From an uncultured Anaerolineaceae bacterium (GTDB taxonomy: Bacteria; Chloroflexota; Anaerolineae; Anaerolineales; Anaerolineaceae): a DNA stretch of 16,013 nucleotides. This document shows, in pieces, positions 14,220 to 16,013 of the stretch. The notes under the pieces were generated by a model, which did not search any database, was not told the origin of the DNA, and saw only the letters and a list, made by a program, of their open reading frames with translations. Position 1 is the first letter of the stretch. Each line of letters starts with the position of its first letter. The stretch is from the NCBI GenBank assembly GCA_937894825.1, contig CALCQT010000020.1, forward strand, positions 1-16,013. Direction: 5' to 3'. The position numbers and the translations under genes were made by a program.

Positions 14220-15065
14220 TCACAAATCCTCAAGATTCCGTTTTAAATCAGCCGTGAACGCTGTCATCAGCCGCCTGGTCAGCGGTCCGGGCAAACCATT
14301 GCCAACTTTTGCCCCATCAATCACTGTGACCGGCAGAATCGAGCGGCTGGTGCTGGTAATAAAGGCTTCATCCAGCATCCGGATCTCATCCTGCCGCACT
14401 GCTTCAAGAGCAACAGGAATATCGAGCTCTCCGGCCAATCCGAGCACATAGGTGCGGGTGGTCCCGGATAAAACGCCTGCCTCAGCAGTTAAGAGCTTGC
14501 CAGCCCGAATGCCGTAAAAATTGCTGCTCAACCCTTCGAGAATATTGCCGTTTTCGTCCACCATCAGGATTTCTTCGTAGTCTTTGCCTGCTTCCCGTTT
14601 TGTTTCGGCCGCTTTGGCCAGGAATCCGCTCAGTTTGGCTTTAGGATTGTCCCGATGCATCACTTCAGTGATCGTTTCAATTCCACGCTGGTACAAATCG
14701 GGCGCAGGCACGCTCAGACTTTCAATCGCCACATAAAGTTCACCGACGGTCCGGCTCAAATCCACTGTGACGCGCAGTCTGGATTCAGCTTCGCCATAGT
14801 CTGTAATGATCGTCGAAAGAATGTTTTTCAACGCCGGGCGATGGATTTGAACCGGATGTCCGGCCAGCTGCGAAGTTTCTTCCAGTCTGGAAAAATGCTG
14901 TGACAGATTCAAAACGAAAAACCGATCATACGTGCGGAAGGTCGTGTAAGCCCCTTCCGGTGTTACCGGTTGGGTTGCAGCAATCGACCCCGCACCGAAT
15001 GGCTCAACAGGCGTTTGCCGGTAGCCGCCAGCATCAGGTTGAAGTTTCCAAAAATTCTGTTTCAT
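14220..15065 (-). CDS. Class IV aminotransferase (branched-chain / D-amino acid / ADC-lyase type)
   Basis: A 281-residue PLP-dependent fold-type IV enzyme, cytosolic. The pattern GAYTTFRTYDR...LSQHFSRLEETSQLAG is the family N-terminus. The PLP lysine is probably the first Lys of NPKAKL, judged by its distance to the following glycine. EILMVDENGNILEGLSSNFYGI is the cofactor phosphate segment, LLTAEAGVLSGTTRTYVL follows, and the end EAFITSTSRSILPV is typical. It could be a branched-chain transaminase, a D-amino acid transaminase or an aminodeoxychorismate lyase; the sequence alone does not decide. ATG 15065 is chosen because AAGAGGTG stands just upstream; the frame runs open to 15185 but that extension crosses the upstream terminator. 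Confidence 0.88.
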   Translation of the reverse strand: MKQNFWKLQPDAGGYRQTPVEPFGAGSIAATQPVTPEGAYTTFRTYDRFFVLNLSQHFSRLEETSQLAGHPVQIHRPALKNILSTIITDYGEAESRLRVTVDLSRTVGELYVAIESLSVPAPDLYQRGIETITEVMHRDNPKAKLSGFLAKAAETKREAGKDYEEILMVDENGNILEGLSSNFYGIRAGKLLTAEAGVLSGTTRTYVLGLAGELDIPVALEAVRQDEIRMLDEAFITSTSRSILPVTVIDGAKVGNGLPGPLTRRLMTAFTADLKRNLEDL

Positions 15066-15071
15066 CCGATT

Positions 15072-15079
15072 CACCTCTT
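15072..15079 (-). promoter_or_regulatory. Ribosome binding site fixing the aminotransferase start
   Basis: AAGAGGTG on the minus strand, with core GAGG 8 bases before ATG 15065. It decides between this start and longer frames upstream. Confidence 0.75.
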
Positions 15080-15084
15080 CTCGA

Positions 15085-15090
15085 ATTATA
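15085..15090 (-). promoter_or_regulatory. Probable -10 box of the aminotransferase gene
   Basis: A perfect TATAAT on the minus strand lies 19 bases before the ATG and downstream of the terminator of the preceding gene. The start would fall near 15078, inside the ribosome site, leaving a short leader. No good -35 box is seen at normal spacing. Confidence 0.4.
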
Positions 15091-15134
15091 GCTTCATTCT
15101 GATCGCGAAAGAAAAAAACAAGTCCTCTATCAAT

Positions 15135-15168
15135 AAAAAACCCGTGTTTCCCTGAGCGGAAACACGGG
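15135..15168 (-). terminator. Intrinsic terminator after the SsnA-type gene
   Basis: On the minus strand an 11-bp GC-rich stem (15168-15158 with 15151-15141) closes a 6-base loop and is followed by six T (15140 to 15135). It begins 24 bases after the stop codon at 15192, so the two minus-strand genes are separate transcription units. Confidence 0.9.
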
Positions 15169-15191
15169 GATAAATCACAACCCAATCTACA

Positions 15192-16013
15192 CTATTTTAC
15201 GCCATGCAGCGCGTTGAACCGCTTCCAAACATCCGGACACTTCTCGCGGGAGTGCGCATTGATCGCTTTCTCATCCAGCGTGGTCAGCTTTCGATCCAGC
15301 ATCAGCACTTTTCCCGCGACAATGGTTGTGGTGATCATCGCCTCACGGAACCCGAAAATGATGTGCCAGGGGATATTCCCGGCGTTCAGATCGGTAAACG
15401 GATCATAATCCACCAGAATCAGGTCAGCCGGCGCATCGACCGCAATCGTGCCGAATTTATCGCCATGGCCAAAGGCCTGCCCGGCCAATCTGGCATTGTT
15501 ATAAACCGCCATCTCCTGCACATCATAGCCGTTCATGCGGCGCGGATCCCGGTGCATGGCCTTCTGCAGGAAATAAGCCGTCTTCCATTCACTCCACATA
15601 TCAAATGTAAAACCGTCATTGCCCAAACAGACTTTCATTCCATTGGCCAGCATCGACTCCACCTGCGCCGCACCAACCGCATTGTTCATATTCGAGCGGG
15701 GTTGGTGAGAAATCCAGGTGCCCGTCTCCTTGAGAAGATCCATTTCATGCGCATCCACGTGCACCGCATGGGCCACAATCGACCGTTCGCCAAGAATATG
15801 GTGTTTGTAAAGCCGCTCTCCACAACGGGCGCCATATTTGTACAAGCTGTCCCATTCATCTTCCTGGGATTCCGCCAGGTGGATATGGAACCCGAAGCCC
15901 TCCGGAATGGCCGCGGCACAATCCGCCAATGTTTCCTCATCCACAGACAAACAGGCATGAATGCCAAACGTGCCGGCCAACCGCCCATCCAGATTGCGGC
16001 CGGATTGCAGTTT
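15192..16013 (-). CDS. ssnA: SsnA-type aminohydrolase (amidohydrolase superfamily), partial
   Basis: The frame is open to the right edge, so the N-terminus with the first metal-binding HxH is outside the window; 273 residues remain. Visible metal-site motifs of the amidohydrolase barrel are FHIHLAESQEDEW, IVAHAVHVDAHE and LGNDGFTFDMW. The segment HQPRSNMNNAVG is characteristic of SsnA, a putative aminohydrolase that often travels with selenium-dependent molybdenum hydroxylases and YgfK. The C-terminal ADLILVDYDPFTDL and IVAGKVLMLDRK are the usual end of the composite beta domain. Its reaction is not established; deamination or ring opening of a purine- or hydantoin-like compound is plausible. 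Related guanine deaminase or AtzA/TrzN-type enzymes are the alternative. A strong terminator follows. Confidence 0.82.
   Translation of the reverse strand, partial: KLQSGRNLDGRLAGTFGIHACLSVDEETLADCAAAIPEGFGFHIHLAESQEDEWDSLYKYGARCGERLYKHHILGERSIVAHAVHVDAHEMDLLKETGTWISHQPRSNMNNAVGAAQVESMLANGMKVCLGNDGFTFDMWSEWKTAYFLQKAMHRDPRRMNGYDVQEMAVYNNARLAGQAFGHGDKFGTIAVDAPADLILVDYDPFTDLNAGNIPWHIIFGFREAMITTTIVAGKVLMLDRKLTTLDEKAINAHSREKCPDVWKRFNALHGVK

Noticed and set aside
1..16013. CRISPR array, tRNA, rRNA, riboswitch or insertion sequence with transposase
   Set aside because: No regularly spaced direct repeats, cloverleaf or rRNA segments, known riboswitch cores, or transposase-like frames were seen.

Overview
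The window is about 16 kb of bacterial chromosome with moderate GC. The gene content is ordinary and the intergenic DNA is unusual. The best guess for the host is an anaerobic, fermentative member of the Chloroflexota (Anaerolineae-like). The reasons are a secreted formylglycine-synthase-fold protein with the 'YEVTNAQFAKCVASG' signature common in that group, a CIRCE-controlled groES-groEL operon, a Rex-type site before a bifunctional AdhE, and a CUT1 sugar transporter without a local ATPase. This placement comes from recalled family features, not from a search. No phage, plasmid, CRISPR, tRNA or rRNA was seen.

Layout from left to right. Positions 1-449 hold a repeat-like element with near-perfect terminal inverted repeats, then the adhE control region (two Rex-like sites around a strong promoter). 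adhE (+) is frameshifted about 35 codons before its end. It converges on pyrG (-, CTP synthase). Divergent from pyrG is a small FlK-type hotdog thioesterase (+). Next come three parts of a CUT1 carbohydrate ABC transporter, all +, in the order MalG-like permease, periplasmic binding protein, MalF-like permease, with dyads or terminator-like hairpins before or between them. tgt (+) and trmD (-) are convergent tRNA-modification genes separated by a REP-like hairpin; trmD has a promoter placed for a leaderless mRNA. Divergent from trmD is a secreted SUMF1/FGE-fold protein (+). The groES-groEL operon (+) follows, with promoter, CIRCE and terminator all readable. Positions 13909-14219 are non-coding and hold the terminator plus two large palindromes. 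The last two genes are on the minus strand: a class IV aminotransferase and the C-terminal part of an SsnA-type aminohydrolase that runs off the right edge, separated by a clear terminator.

Three things stand out. GroEL lacks about 20 residues of its apical domain. AdhE is frameshifted. Nearly every intergenic gap carries a 20-28 bp perfect or near-perfect hairpin; two pairs of these are related in sequence, and one pair differs only by base-pair-preserving changes. No clear new multi-gene system was found; the intergenic palindrome population is the best candidate for something undescribed.
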